A stretch of DNA of 64,000 bases from assembly GCA_903813345.2 (NCBI GenBank), contig CAIIXF020000008.1, positions 22,926,822-22,990,821 on the forward strand, read 5' to 3'. Shown here one piece after another: positions 24,603-35,832 of this stretch. Origin of the DNA: Owenia fusiformis. Taxonomy: Eukaryota; Annelida; Polychaeta; Sabellida; Oweniidae. Within the stretch, counting starts at the first letter, position 1. Every line of letters begins with the position of its first letter. The position numbers and the translations under genes were made by a program. The notes beneath the pieces were generated by a model. It searched no databases, was not told where the DNA came from, and was given only the letters and a program-made list of their open reading frames with translations.

Positions 24603-25545
24603 AAAAAACGCAACAAGTACTACATCAATTTTATTCAATGTTTCATAAAGCCACGCCCCCCCCCCTCTTTGCAATGATACGTCATTCATTCACATATAGT
24701 CATGGTTGGGTGAGAAATCCTTCCATTTGCACAGTGGGTCAAAATCGGCTCTGTACCAGGTTTCTGATATTGCAAAAATCAGAGCTAAGTGACATTGGAA
24801 GTTCTCTTGACTTGAATTGTTGTGACTTTTTCTTTTGGAGCTATCTCAGGAGCATTTGTGCTCACCATTCCTCCACCAGATATTGCAAAACTTCGAGAAA
24901 GAATTGCCAATAAGGTGCTTTTCTCCACCTTAACCCACAGATGACTCAGGGCATGACATGGAGAGGTGAGCACATCCTTATGTGTAAAGAAAAGGTGGCA
25001 ATTTGGAGGGCTGTGTGATGCATTCTTGCAAGTGTATGGGGTATTCATGAAAACTTGACTCTCTATGTCACACCTGCCACACCTTCTTCCAATAGCCCCT
25101 ATGCCCCATGCACTGACTTTTGCAATGTTTAAAACTTGGGTCTGAGCTGAATTGTGCCCCACTTTGCGAAATTAATGATTATTCGGTCAGTCATGACTCT
25201 CTGTGAATGAATGACATTCCATTGCGAAGAGGAGTAATTTGGCTTTTTGGTACATTGAATGAAAAGGATGCAGTCATCATTGGTTTTATGTTTTCTTCCA
25301 ATATTGCATTGGGCCCCGTACACTGACATTTGCGATGTTTATAAATTGGTCCCAAGCTAATTTTGGCCCACTTTGCAAAAGGAATGATTACTCACCCAAC
25401 CATGACCCAATATCAACGAATGATATACCATTGGAAAGAGGAGACACATGGCTTTATGGTACATAGAATGAAATCAATGCTGTTATCAGTGGTTTTATGC
25501 TTTTCCGAGATAACAATCTGTTGCGTTTTTTTATACGCACTGTAC
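24603..25545. mobile_element. Element with ATAAAAAACGCAAC inverted ends
   Basis: ATAAAAAACGCAACA at 24603 is matched by TGTTGCGTTTTTTTATACGC near 25521. Inside, a block of about 200 bp (CATTCATTCACA..AGTCATG.TTGG, GCAAAGTGGG.CA, GCATTG..CCC.GTACACTGAC) is repeated in direct and inverted order (for example near 25150-25340 and 25345-25530). Open frames here (24785-25162 minus, 25363-25632 plus) are repeats of that block and not judged to be genes. Confidence 0.65.
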
Positions 25546-25701
25546 AGTACATATCCCCTAAAATTTGTTTATTTCACATTTTCTAAACTCTCATCCACTG
25601 ATGTATGGACTCGTGTTAATTCTTATTTTTAACATAGGGAATCCTCACTTCAAACCGTAAAAAAGAATTTGCACGTCAACACTACTAAGTATAGGATAGA
25701 A

Positions 25702-25707
25702 TTTATT
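25702..25707 (-). promoter_or_regulatory. Candidate poly(A) signal of gene C
   Basis: AATAAA on the minus strand, about 90 bases after the gene C stop codon. Confidence 0.5.
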
Positions 25708-25796
25708 ACTAAGATTAGATTCTAATTATCTTTACACATTTCCAATTAATCCTCCAGAGATGTGTCTATTACCATGGCCAATAACTGATATTTGGA

Positions 25797-28700
25797 TTAC
25801 GCCAATCGACATGCACGTTTGATTATGCTGCTTATTTTAGTCTTCAAAATGTCATATGATTTCATAAAAAATATATTCTCGCCATTTTCCCCAGTGGATA
25901 TCTCCATCCATTCCTTCAAACTTGATAGTCCTTGTTGTGAAGTGACGGGAAGAGCGATAACAACTGATTTGATTCCAGCTTCATGGTTACGTCGAGCTTC
26001 TTGTATTGTGTCTTCATGCATTGCTGTTGGATTTGTCTCACCATCCGAGATCACTATCATGACATTCTGTAATGAGTATTTGATTATAATCATACATGTA
26101 TAATGTCTGATGTGATAATAGCTACAATAGTCCATTCGGGAGGAAATGGGATACAGCTGATGTGGTTACTTAAATATGCATTATGCCATAGGTTTCTCCC
26201 CCAGACAATCAATGATGTCCTATTATTATTGCTCATATAGTATCTCACATACCATGGATGTATCTTGAGAATAACTTTTGGGTATATTATTGCCGAAATA
26301 TCGGAAATAATCAAAAGAACAACCAAACTCCAGAATTAAACAATCGATTCATCGGCTATCGAGGGGAATCCCCATTGAGTCACACAAGCGCCCACAAGCG
26401 CCTTAAACCAGGGGGCCAATCAGGTTTATGATAAACAAATTCAACGACCAATCAGATAACAGGAGGACTTTCCCGGAACATTCAAACTTCAGATTGAATT
26501 AATTTCTTCGAAAATAATTAGAGCGGCCAGCACAATCGCAAAATTAACACTGAAAGAGGGGGATTTGGGACTTCTTCTTTGCTAAGTAGATGGGTATATA
26601 TGTGGTGAAACTCAATATGCAAAAAAGTCCAGAGGGGTCTTGATTGTACTATCCTATGGCATAGAGCCTCCTTAACATACCAACATTGGGTCTATAATAT
26701 TTTAAAATACCCAATAGAAAATTCTTTAAAATTAGCTACAGTTCATTCTATTGTGTTGCTAAGTGTGGTTTAATGATGTTTGATCCAGTTTTCATTTTGG
26801 GAAAATATTTCCTGTCATGACAGAAAAAATGAATGACCTCGAAAAATAATTTCTCCAAAATGATAAATATCCATGGTTCAGCTGTTTATGGCAACTGAAC
26901 CCATCCTAATATAAAGCTAAGACTATTTACTTGAAATGTATATCTTGAAATTTCCAATTTCACCCTCTTACTCTGGGAAAGTGACTTTAACTGTGGCAAC
27001 CCATGTCCCCCTCCAGACCAACCAACCAATGACAAGGATTATGTTCCATGATTCGTGATGAATAGGTTATATATTCAGATTATATTGGATAGTTAAACCA
27101 ATAGTATCACCCAAAACATTAAAAGAGTAAAGAGAGTTAAAGTTACATACTTAGATGACTTCACTCCATTTAAAAGAATAAAGAATAGAGTTCAATTTCC
27201 ATTATCTAATGATAATAAAATTTGACTGTATATATTTTATTTTTTCTGATATTGATTGTAAGGTTCTTGGTGATATATTTGATGTGAAATGATTGTGAAT
27301 GTGTATGCTGTGTAAAAATTTCTTAGATAACTTTTGAAAATAATCCAAGCGATTTGCTTTCAAAAACAGAATCAGTAAAGAAACATCAATACTAAAGGTT
27401 CCAAGTAATGAAAATGATGGTTCTTCAACAGGAGATATTTTTGGATATTCTGGCTTTTTATGAGTACTACTATATGATCTTTAGCTACCTTTAAATATAT
27501 GGTTTATGAGAACTAGATCTAGAGCTATTCATAAAATACCTGTTTATCCGGCCGGTCTCCATTTAACTCGGTAAATTGTTTTTCTCTGGCATTTTTAAGC
27601 GCCAACCATGTAGCTGTTCCACATTCACTGTCTTCCACATCAATGTTCATTTGTGACACAGTCCTTAACAACTGGAAAACAACTTAACTTATATATCTTA
27701 AATTCTTGATTATCGGACAAACTCAATATGCAATTCATAAAAGAAACATACCTATACATATACGTGGTGCATATTCCATAGACATGATAGAATAATCAAT
27801 ATATTTCAAAAATTCTAAATGTCTAAACTGTATTATATTTATATTATAAATGGCACGGATTATATGTTTATTTTGATTAAAGCATTTAGCTAACAAACGA
27901 TTAGAATAACTCAAAATTGCAATATTTTCCCTTTAAATTGAGTAAGTCCCTGTTACTGAGGATTTCTCAATATCATAGAACAGAAATGTTGACACAAATA
28001 CAGTAAACGTTGTGTTCACCATTTTAGAATAGTTGTAGTGAAATAATAGTTCTCCGTTGTAGAGGCCTCATTGTCTCTCTATTTACCAGATACGCTCTTC
28101 TGAAGTATTTTGAAAAGCTTCCTAGACTCACACTGGAATAGCCTGACAATGGTAACGTCAGATACCGTTGTCACAAATGGCGGACATAACCATCGCTTCA
28201 ATTAGATTTTCATATATGTTTAATAGAGCACCTAAACTAAATTCCTTTGGAACAACAATCAATCAAAGTGACTTTATACTCATTGTACAGTTAATTATGT
28301 TCTACCATCGAAATAAAGTCTTTAATTCAACCGATCAAAATGAGATATGGGGCAACAGACACTTTATTACCATATGCCGTTGCCTTTGTAAATTATTTCA
28401 AATTCCATTGTAATTGACGGTATCAAAGACGCTATATTGTGGCGATTCACGACCCAATTCGATCGAATTGGGATTTTATTTGTAAGTTTAATTAATTAAA
28501 CTTGATTAAAATTATGCAGCAACAGATCGTCTCAGATAGGGTCAGCCTCTAACATTAAACCTACAAAGCATTTGTCCGGGGGCTGGCCTTATCTGTGACA
28601 GATGTCATTCCCAGACACGTGTTCCGGTCTATGCTCCCTTCAGTTGCTTCTTAGCCTGCTAACTGGCTGTAATGATAAATGTTTGCTCGCTAATTTAAAT

Positions 28701-31700
28701 AGGATTTATTGAAATAGGAATAAAATAACAAAAATAAAAAAACAAATAAGAATAATAAAATAAAAGTGCAGAGTCAAAATGCCTCCTAAATCCAGGAAGA
28801 AAGATTGTGAGATTGGAGAAGACATTCTTGTGCTATTTTGCAATAATATTGGACTATCATCAAATGCAGTTAAAACTCTGAGGAGTGAATGTTTTAACTC
28901 GAAGGGGGCCTTAGACTCAATGGACCTTGACGCTATCATGAGTCTAAACTTGCGTGCTGGGGACATATGTATTTTGAAAAAGCACCTAGCATCAACAAAA
29001 GTCCAACCTTCCGTAAATTAGGATGTATCGCCCATGAATGAAATACCCATTTCAAAACTGTTACAAGGACCACCCGGTACACCTATGCCTCAAATAGGAC
29101 AATCACCAGATAGCAGCGTGACGAGTACCGCCGTACATGGGGCAGCCGCATCAATCTCCCCACTGGTTTAGCTGACGCCTGTTCAGGATAAAGCAGTAGG
29201 TGAGCTAAAAATAATTGATTTTATTGATAAATCAATAGAGATAAATAGCGACCAGGAGCTATCGATTTCAAAAAGAGGAGATCAAAATATTCTCGTGTCA
29301 AAATCCTCGAAGAGAGAAGATAAGATATCACCCTTTGAATGGGCTGTCGCAAATGCAAAGATAATGGCAAAACTGGAGCAGTCTGAAAAGCTTGCTACAC
29401 AGGGTGTCCTGGAATACCAAGCATATACTGTTAAGATATTTCAACATACCATTGCGTATGAATGGCAAGGTGTCCTGGCCCTCGACAGAGAATACCGCAA
29501 AGCACAACATATACATGGCTTCCCATGGGGAGCAGATCTCAGTCACTTGGATATAAAGCACCTTAAAAGGAAGCAAACCATGTATGCAAATAAGCCCCCA
29601 ACACAATCTGTATCTGTGCAAAAATCGCAAGTTTTCCCATACCCCTGCAAGGATTACAATAGCGAGGTAGGGTGCTCACGCACTACATGTAAATTTGCAC
29701 ACATCTGCGCAGATTGTAAAGGTAAACACCCTAAAGTTAAACACCCCTCATCAGTAAAAGCATCCCAGGAAAACTAATAAGCCCCTCTGCATTATCGCCA
29801 TCAGGATATTTAAAGTATGACTTCAGGAATATTGAATTATCATCTGATCATGACAAAGAATTCTTATTAAGAGGAATTAAAAATGAATTTAAAATTATAG
29901 ACTCAAGCAATACAAAACCGACCCCAGCTGCATGGCCCAACCATAAATCTGCCGTTACTGTAATCAATCACTTAAAAGTGGAACAACAAATCAAACATGA
30001 ACTAGCAGAAAATCGATATGTTATAGTTGACAAAAAAACAGTTATTATAAGTCCTTTATGTGCAATTGAAAAACCAAACTCTGATTCTATTCGCTTAATC
30101 CATGACTGTAGCTTACCTCCAGGCCAGGGGATAAATGCTTATGCAACAAAAGACATATGTAATTATGAAAAACTCCAGGATGCAGTAAGTCTTATAACAC
30201 CAGGGTGCTATATGGGAAAATTGATTTGAGTGAAGCATATCGCTCAGTTGGAATTCATCCAATGGATTATCCTTATGCTGGACAAAAATGCAAATTTTCT
30301 GGAAATATGAATGAAACATATATGATTGACACTCGTTTGATGTTTGGTTCAAGGAAAGCCCCCTCTATTTTTAATAGACTCACCAAGACAGTAAAACGAA
30401 TGATGCATCGCAAAGGATACCATAACACTATTGTTTATCTGGATGACTTTCTTGTGGTATATGAAACATTTGAACAAGTTCAAGAAGCAATGACAGTTCT
30501 CATCCAGTTATTGCGTAACTTAGGTTTTGCAATAAGTTGGAAAAAAGTTATTGGACCTGTACAAAAAATCATTTTCCTTGGGGTCCAGCTATCATCATGC
30601 AGTATGTCTATGGAATTGCCTAAGGAAAAACTAGTGGACTTAAAACAAACATTGCTTATGTATCGCACTCGGCGTCGTGCCTCTCTAAAACAATTGCATT
30701 CACTCGCAGGGAAGCTCAATTGGGCGTCCCAGCTTGTAAGAGGAGGTAGAACTTACCTTCGTCGTATCTTACAAACTATGACTACACTTCGCAAAACTTC
30801 GCATAAGGTAAAACTGGACTATCATTTTTACCAGGACTTAGAATGGTGGATATAGTGCCTAGATACTTTTAATGGGAAGGCTCTATCTTGGAGTCACTTC
30901 CCATAACAGATGTGCACATGGATGCCTGTGGAGTAGGAGCAGGAGTTTATCACCAAGATGACTGGTGTTATACAAATTGGTCATCAGACTGGCCTGCAGC
31001 ATCCTCTCTACATATAAACTATCTTGAGGTTATCACGTTTCTGATTGCTGTCAGGAGGTGGGGTCAGTTATGGACTAACAAGATGGTAATTATTCACACA
31101 GACTCTAAAGTAGCCATGTATCTGTTAAACAAGGGAACATCAAAGGACAATTTAGTGATATCTGTGCTGCGTGAACTCTTCTGGTTGTCTGTTATGTACA
31201 ACTTTGATGTGAAAGCTATTCACATTCCAGGACACCTTAATTGCATCCCTGATGCAATATCCAGACTGCACCAGGCTCACCAATTATCACGCTTAGACTG
31301 CCTCTTGTCTGAGGGACTTTATCCATTTTGTGGCTTGACCCCCCATAGTATCGTATATCATATGACTAAAACATCACTGCATTCTATTATTCCGCAGGTG
31401 GTCAAGTGGTGGAAATGGAAAAGCAATTGGATGAAGCTGTCTCTCGGTTCACAGACATGGCCTTTGCATCAAGTACCAAACGTACCTACAGCACCCATCG
31501 TAAATCTTACCTAGATTTTTGCAGAACAATGAGATATACACCTGTACCCGCATCAACGTCTACATTATGTCACTATGCTGCATATTTAGCAGAAACATTA
31601 AAAGCTAATTCTGTGAAACAATACTTGAACATTATCACAATCTTACATAAAGAACATTCTCTGGACAGTCATGTGTGGTCTAATTGGCATTTATACATCA

Positions 31701-34015
31701 TCACAAGAGCTTGATACATGCACAGAATTAGCGACGATAAAATCCCATGAAATGAGGACCAAGTGATTAAAGAGTTGAAGCGATGGTTGTGTCCGCCGTT
31801 TGTAACAAAGGTATTCGACTTGACCTTATTCCATATAAATGAAAAATATATGGCACCATGGGTATTGGTAGGGCTATGGGGCTAGAATACATGTAAATGT
31901 ATTGCCAGAGTCACTCAATTTCTTGATTTAAGTAATTCCATTTAGATAAACTTAAAACACCATTGGAATGTAACTATATGATCTTATTGACATGTGGATT
32001 GTGATTTTACATTTAAATTGTGATTCTTGTAAGAGTAAATGAGCTTTTAAAAGTTTTTCAGCATTATGTCAATGGGGATTTAGCCCGACCTCTTCTAGAC
32101 AACTAGAAAATCATTAGAATTCGAATAAAGGCAAACAACAGTGCAAATCAAATTTGTTTTGATAGAAAATTACACAGGGAGTTCAAATATGCCATCAAAT
32201 GGAAGAAAAGTTTGGTCCTTACTGGTTAAAATGCAGATCTAAAATCTCATTAAAAACGAGACTTTAACAAGATTTCAAAGCTATATGGAAAAGGACCAAT
32301 GGTCAGTAGAGCACCTAGACTGGATTCCTTTGGAACAATCAATCAATCAATCAAAGTTTCTTAATACTCATTGTACAGTTAATAATGTTCTGCCATCGAA
32401 ATAAAGTCTTTAATTTAACCGATCAAAATGAGATACGGGACAACGGACACTGTAATTACCATTTGCTGTTGTCTTTCTAAATTACTGAAATTCAGATTCC
32501 GTTGTCATTGACGATATCGAAGACGCTATATTGTGGCGATTCACGACCCGATTTGATCGAAAATGGGATTTCATATGATACATCTAAATGAGGACCAAGT
32601 GATTAAAGAGTTGAAGCGACGGTTGTGTCCGCCGTTTGTGACAACGGTATCTGACTTTACCGTTGTCAGGCTAGGTGCTCTATTAAACGTACACTTCATG
32701 AAAATCTAATTGAAGCGACGGTACGGTTATGCCCGCCATTTGTGAGAACGGTATCTAACTTCACCGTTGTCATGCTATTCCATGGTGTGCATGGGGGATT
32801 TATTTTGTCAGCATTTAATAAAAATAATTGTGCGAAATTCTTGATATTTCTTTGTAAAATGTCATGCTCCGACACTTTACACCTAGTGATATTCCCACCC
32901 CGTGATTATATCTTCTGTCGACTTCAATGAATGTCCAGAGGAAGGTTGGTCTTACCTTGCCTTTGCTGGTGAAGGACTTGAGATGAAGCACATTGTGGAC
33001 ACGCTTTGTATAGCTTAGGAGTCCAACTTGAGTGAATTTAGGTCCCAATGTCAGCATTGCAATTGCATGTTTAATAAAGAACTTTATCTTTTCTTTGTTT
33101 TCAGCTGCGATACTACATGAAACATGAACTGCAAAGACCAAATCTATTGGGCACATCTTAGCACCGTTATGTCCTGCAATTACAACGAGACCAATATTGG
33201 TTACATACGACATGGGCTTTCAAAAGACAAGTACATGCATACGAGGATTATGGCTACTGTTTGAACATTTGAAAACATTGAAAATCAAAAAGATGACACC
33301 GCAATGAAAACCACACGGGCACCTATAAAATGGGGAAGAGTCGATGCATACATTACATCTGAGATGTGATATAACATGTTTTACCTAATCCCTTTTGAGA
33401 CATGGTTAATGAACACTTATCACCGGGTCTACTAATCACTGTACATGGATAGTTCGTCTGTCCTTCAGACCATTCCCATTTGTCTCTAAAGTGTTGGCTG
33501 GTCCTTCTCCCATTTGGACATTGCTTTCTTACGTATAACTTGTTCACGCATTCATAGAAATGACAGGGATCGATGGGTTCATCGTCTTTACCGTAGATGT
33601 ACCTGTCAAAACGGGTACTACACTCGGCTAGAATAGATGGCGATACATTTATTTTATTTTGCATCTTAATCTAACATTGGTAAGTTACAGGCAGCCTATG
33701 TTATGATTGATACAATAGTTAGCTTTTAATATGATACTTTGGTTAACATATTTAATTAAAATAGTAATCTAAGTAAAAGTTTATTTTCGTGATACTTTAA
33801 GTAATGATAAAATCATTTGACGGAGAATGTTTAAAACGTTGCATACGTTTTATTTTTGTTATATCTCGGCGACCGTAATTTGAAAGTACAGATCGTCTGT
33901 AAAATCTTCCTCCAAACAAACTCGCCAAATATTTTTGAGGGTTGAACGGCCTAGATGATACTTGGAGAAAAGTACAGCATACAGCCACAATAGCACTAAT
34001 CCAAGACAGATGCAT
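25797..34015 (-). CDS. Gene C: secreted six-Cys plus vWA protein, MIDAS altered
   Basis: Five exons on the minus strand: 34015-33847, 33627-33385, 33173-32956, 27671-27540 and 26066-25797, giving 343 residues. Exon 1 encodes a signal peptide (MHLSWISAIVAVCCTFLQVSS). Its donor (GTATGC) is the least certain; an alternative lies upstream. Exon 2 is the six-Cys domain (PCHFYEC, QCPNG) at residues about 57-137. Exons 3-5 form the vWA domain. T229 (CGTATW) and D262 (VISDGE) are present, but the first MIDAS Asp is His154 in VHVSCS, while genes B and D have DISCS there. The open frame is otherwise intact with good splice sites, so the protein may have lost metal-dependent binding or gained another role. 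Alternatively it is an early pseudogene. Intron 3 is about 5.3 kb because it holds a DIRS-like retroelement. Confidence 0.85.
26067..27539. other. Intron 4 of gene C, nothing recognised
   Basis: Donor GT at 27538-27539 (minus) and acceptor ending at 26067. The interior is AT-rich with no element border I can support. Confidence 0.5.
28779..29021 (+). pseudogene. Gag-like 5' fragment of the retroelement
   Basis: An 80-codon frame starting MPPKSRKKDCEIGEDILVLF, lysine-rich at the start. The stop at 29019-29021 separates it from the next gag-like frame, which probably belonged to one protein. I do not recognise a domain. Its assignment rests on position before the zinc-finger frame. Confidence 0.5.
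29295..29777 (+). pseudogene. Gag-like frame with Cys/His zinc motif
   Basis: 160 codons. The C-terminal part has PCKDYNSEVGCSRTTCKFAH, a C-x8-C-x4-C-x3-H finger, followed by ICADCKGKHP..KH. The middle has a FPWGADLSHLD segment. Nucleic-acid-binding gag proteins of tyrosine-recombinase retroelements have similar Cys/His clusters. The frame is intact here, but the upstream part is separated by stops. Confidence 0.6.
29800..30855 (+). pseudogene. Reverse transcriptase of the retroelement, frameshifted
   Basis: The fingers/palm start lies in one frame (29978-30229, ...LCAIEKPNSDSIRLIHDCSL..GQGIN) and continues in the next frame from about 30205 (YGKIDLSEAYRSVGIHP). The break is a one-base shift near 30210-30225. 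The catalytic palm motif reads VYLDDFLV (about 30430-30460), preceded by LMFGSRKAPSIFNRLTK and followed by FLGVQLSS and LAGKLNWASQ. These are standard landmarks of DIRS/gypsy-like reverse transcriptases. A stop at 30853-30855 separates it from RNase H. Confidence 0.85.
30888..31340 (+). pseudogene. RNase H domain of the retroelement
   Basis: The acidic set of an RNase H is visible: DACGVGAG, YLEVITFL, IIHTDSKVAM and PDAISRL, with the HIPGHLNC segment before the last one. It is in a different frame from the reverse transcriptase end (a stop plus one shift around 30853-30905). It is fused downstream by overlap with the recombinase frame. Confidence 0.85.
31406..31714 (+). pseudogene. Tyrosine recombinase, core-binding part only
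   Basis: 102 codons with FTDMAFASSTKRTYSTHRKS and TPVPASTSTLCHYAAYLAET. This is the typical SAM-like N-terminal DNA-binding domain of tyrosine recombinases. The frame ends at a stop near 31714, and repeat B1 begins at about 31746. The catalytic domain with its Arg-His-Arg-Tyr set is therefore absent, probably deleted between 31680 and 31746. Confidence 0.75.
32956..33173 (-). CDS. Gene C exon 3: MIDAS half of vWA with D-to-H change
   Basis: Acceptor ATTGCAG ends at 33174; donor GTAAGAC starts at 32955. It encodes CPIDLVFAVHVSCSI..., where the paralogues have FIADISCS and FAVDISCS. The exon is 218 nt, the same length as gene D's and one codon longer than gene B's, with no frame damage. Confidence 0.85.
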
Positions 34016-34768
34016 CTTTATCTAAAATACGATTATATTTATGTACATACATGTATATCTTGTAAAACTCCGGCATGCGAAACATCCTAAGTAATCATAA
34101 ATATTTGATATAGGTCTACGCGGTATTTTTCTTTTAATACAACGGTTAATTGACACTAATTGTTGTATGATATGATACGTATACTGTATAAGTTTAAATA
34201 ATTGGAATAAACTTAACCTTGAAAAGTTATGCTTGTGGTATATCTTGCATACACGAAGAGCTATTGTGTTGACGTTAAATTGCAAATATGGTAGGAATTG
34301 ACAAAATTTTAATAACTTCCTCCTGTTAAAGCAGCGCTGTTTTAAATAGATTATATTGGTAGATTTAATATCACTGAACATAGTATTGCTTGTTGAGTAT
34401 CACACAACATTACCGTTTATCATTTATTTTGGATTACATAGGGGTCATTTTTAAAATATTTTTTCTTTGTATTTAAAGATTTCTTTTAAATAGATAGTAA
34501 ATGAGTAAAAATATCATCAACTCTTTGACATAGAGAACATTTATGCAATTTCAACTGAAAAATAAGATCAAAATTGACGTCACATTCACAGTGGGTGGTA
34601 TAACTTATTTAACACTGTTTATTTTTTTTTATTTTTTGTTCCAGTCTAACAATTTAAATTAGTCTATATTAGTTATAATTACATCATTGACTATTTCTAA
34701 ATTTGTTGAGAAACATACAGCATAACACATTTTTATTAATTTGAGATTTCAGCAGAGATCTAATTTAC

Positions 34769-35824
34769 GGTAACTGGTCAACTCGTACCCAAGACAACTC
34801 GTACCCAAGTCAAGACGTACCCAAGACAACTCGTACCCAAGACAACTCGTACCCAAGACAACTCGTACCCAAGACAACTTGTACCCAAGTATATGTTTGT
34901 TTTGAATCAAGTGTTGGGCTAAGAATGGGTATAGATATTAAAATGGTTACATACAGTTCAGAATAGTTTGAAGTATGTAGAAGAGTTTTTGGAAGAAATC
35001 GATTGAATATATTGGTCACGGATTCAGATGTTCGAGGGAAGAGATTTATGTTTATTCCACATATTCATAATCATTGTTCACAATATTAGTGGTATTTTTG
35101 TATGTTAATGAGTGTTTGGAACAAGTATCAGATCTAATTCATTTTGAAATATGGTATTATCAAAAATATAAAGATTTTCAAAACTTGCGCCTATTTCTTA
35201 TTAAACAGATAATCTATTTAGGATTTCATATTATCAGATTAAAGAATGATAATTCTAAGAAGTCACCTTCATAAAATTAAGCAATATAAAATATTCTAAA
35301 TAATATTAATATCAAATATTATTTTGATACTTATTCATACATGATATAATACACTTTGCATGCATGTGTTCAAATATAATCCAATTAAGTTCAAAATGGA
35401 AAAGAAATTAACAGATTAAAGTTCCCTTATTAATTTTCTCTGAATGCACTAAGCTAAATTAATTATTTGATTCATTTGTTGAAAAGTTGCTGTTGTAATT
35501 ATATTCATTTGTATATATATATGTATTACAAAAAAAGTTGAGAACAAGCCCTTCAAAGCACTTCAAAGGTAATCCAAGTTAAAACAAAATGCTTTGCTTA
35601 ATCCATTGAGAAAAAATGTCTTCTAAATTCAGAAAAAATATTGAGGCACATTATAACATTAAACATTTTGACACAGACTCAATTTGTTTTCTTATATGCA
35701 CCCATAATACAGAAAATAAACATGGGTACGAGTTGTCTTGGGTACCAGTTGACTTGGGTACGAGTTGTCTTGGGTACAAGTTGTCTTGGGTACGAGTTTT
35801 TTGGGTACGAGTTGACTAGGAAGC
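34769..35824. mobile_element. Foldback element with 16-bp tandem-unit ends, copy 2
   Basis: 1056 bp, in the opposite orientation to the copy at 21475. The left end GGTAACTGGTCAACTC equals the reverse complement of copy 1's right end. The right end GAGTTGACTAGGAAGC matches the reverse complement of copy 1's left end. Inverted ends (34775-34890 and 35723-35820) contain 16-bp units ACCCAAGACAACTCGT. A perfect 8-bp direct repeat TAATTTAC flanks it (34761-34768 and 35825-35832). Short frames inside the arms (34810-35019 minus; 35616-35819 plus) are repeat translations. The interior is AT-rich and non-coding. Confidence 0.88.
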
Positions 35825-35832
35825 TAATTTAC

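Larger units (their letters stand above)
28134..32782 (+). mobile_element. Decayed DIRS/PAT/Ngaro-type retroelement in gene C intron 3
   Basis: The gene order is gag-like, reverse transcriptase, RNase H, then the N-terminal part of a tyrosine recombinase, on the strand opposite to gene C. The ends combine two repeat types. A1 (about 28224-28476) recurs as A2 (32308-32573), and B1 (31746-31825) recurs as B2 (32585-32670). This gives the A1-ORFs-B1-A2-B2 split direct repeat arrangement known from PAT and Ngaro. In addition TGGAATAGCCTGACAA at 28134 is inverted at the right end (TTGTCATGCTATTCCA, ending 32782), and 28134-28230 is an inverted relative of B2 and of 32685-32782. Frameshifts, a stop and loss of the recombinase catalytic domain make it non-autonomous. 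No target duplication is expected for this class. Confidence 0.82.

Noticed and set aside
24785-25632. 125- and 89-codon frames between genes B and C
   Set aside because: They lie in an internally repeated non-coding element with inverted ends and show no motif.
28224-32573. LTR retrotransposon with long direct repeats
   Set aside because: The direct repeats are split (A and B parts in A1-B1-A2-B2 order) and a tyrosine recombinase fragment replaces a DDE integrase, so a DIRS/PAT/Ngaro-type element fits better.
34810-35819. Frames rich in LGTSCLGYELSWVRV
   Set aside because: The 16-bp repeat unit read in three successive frames inside the ends of a foldback element.
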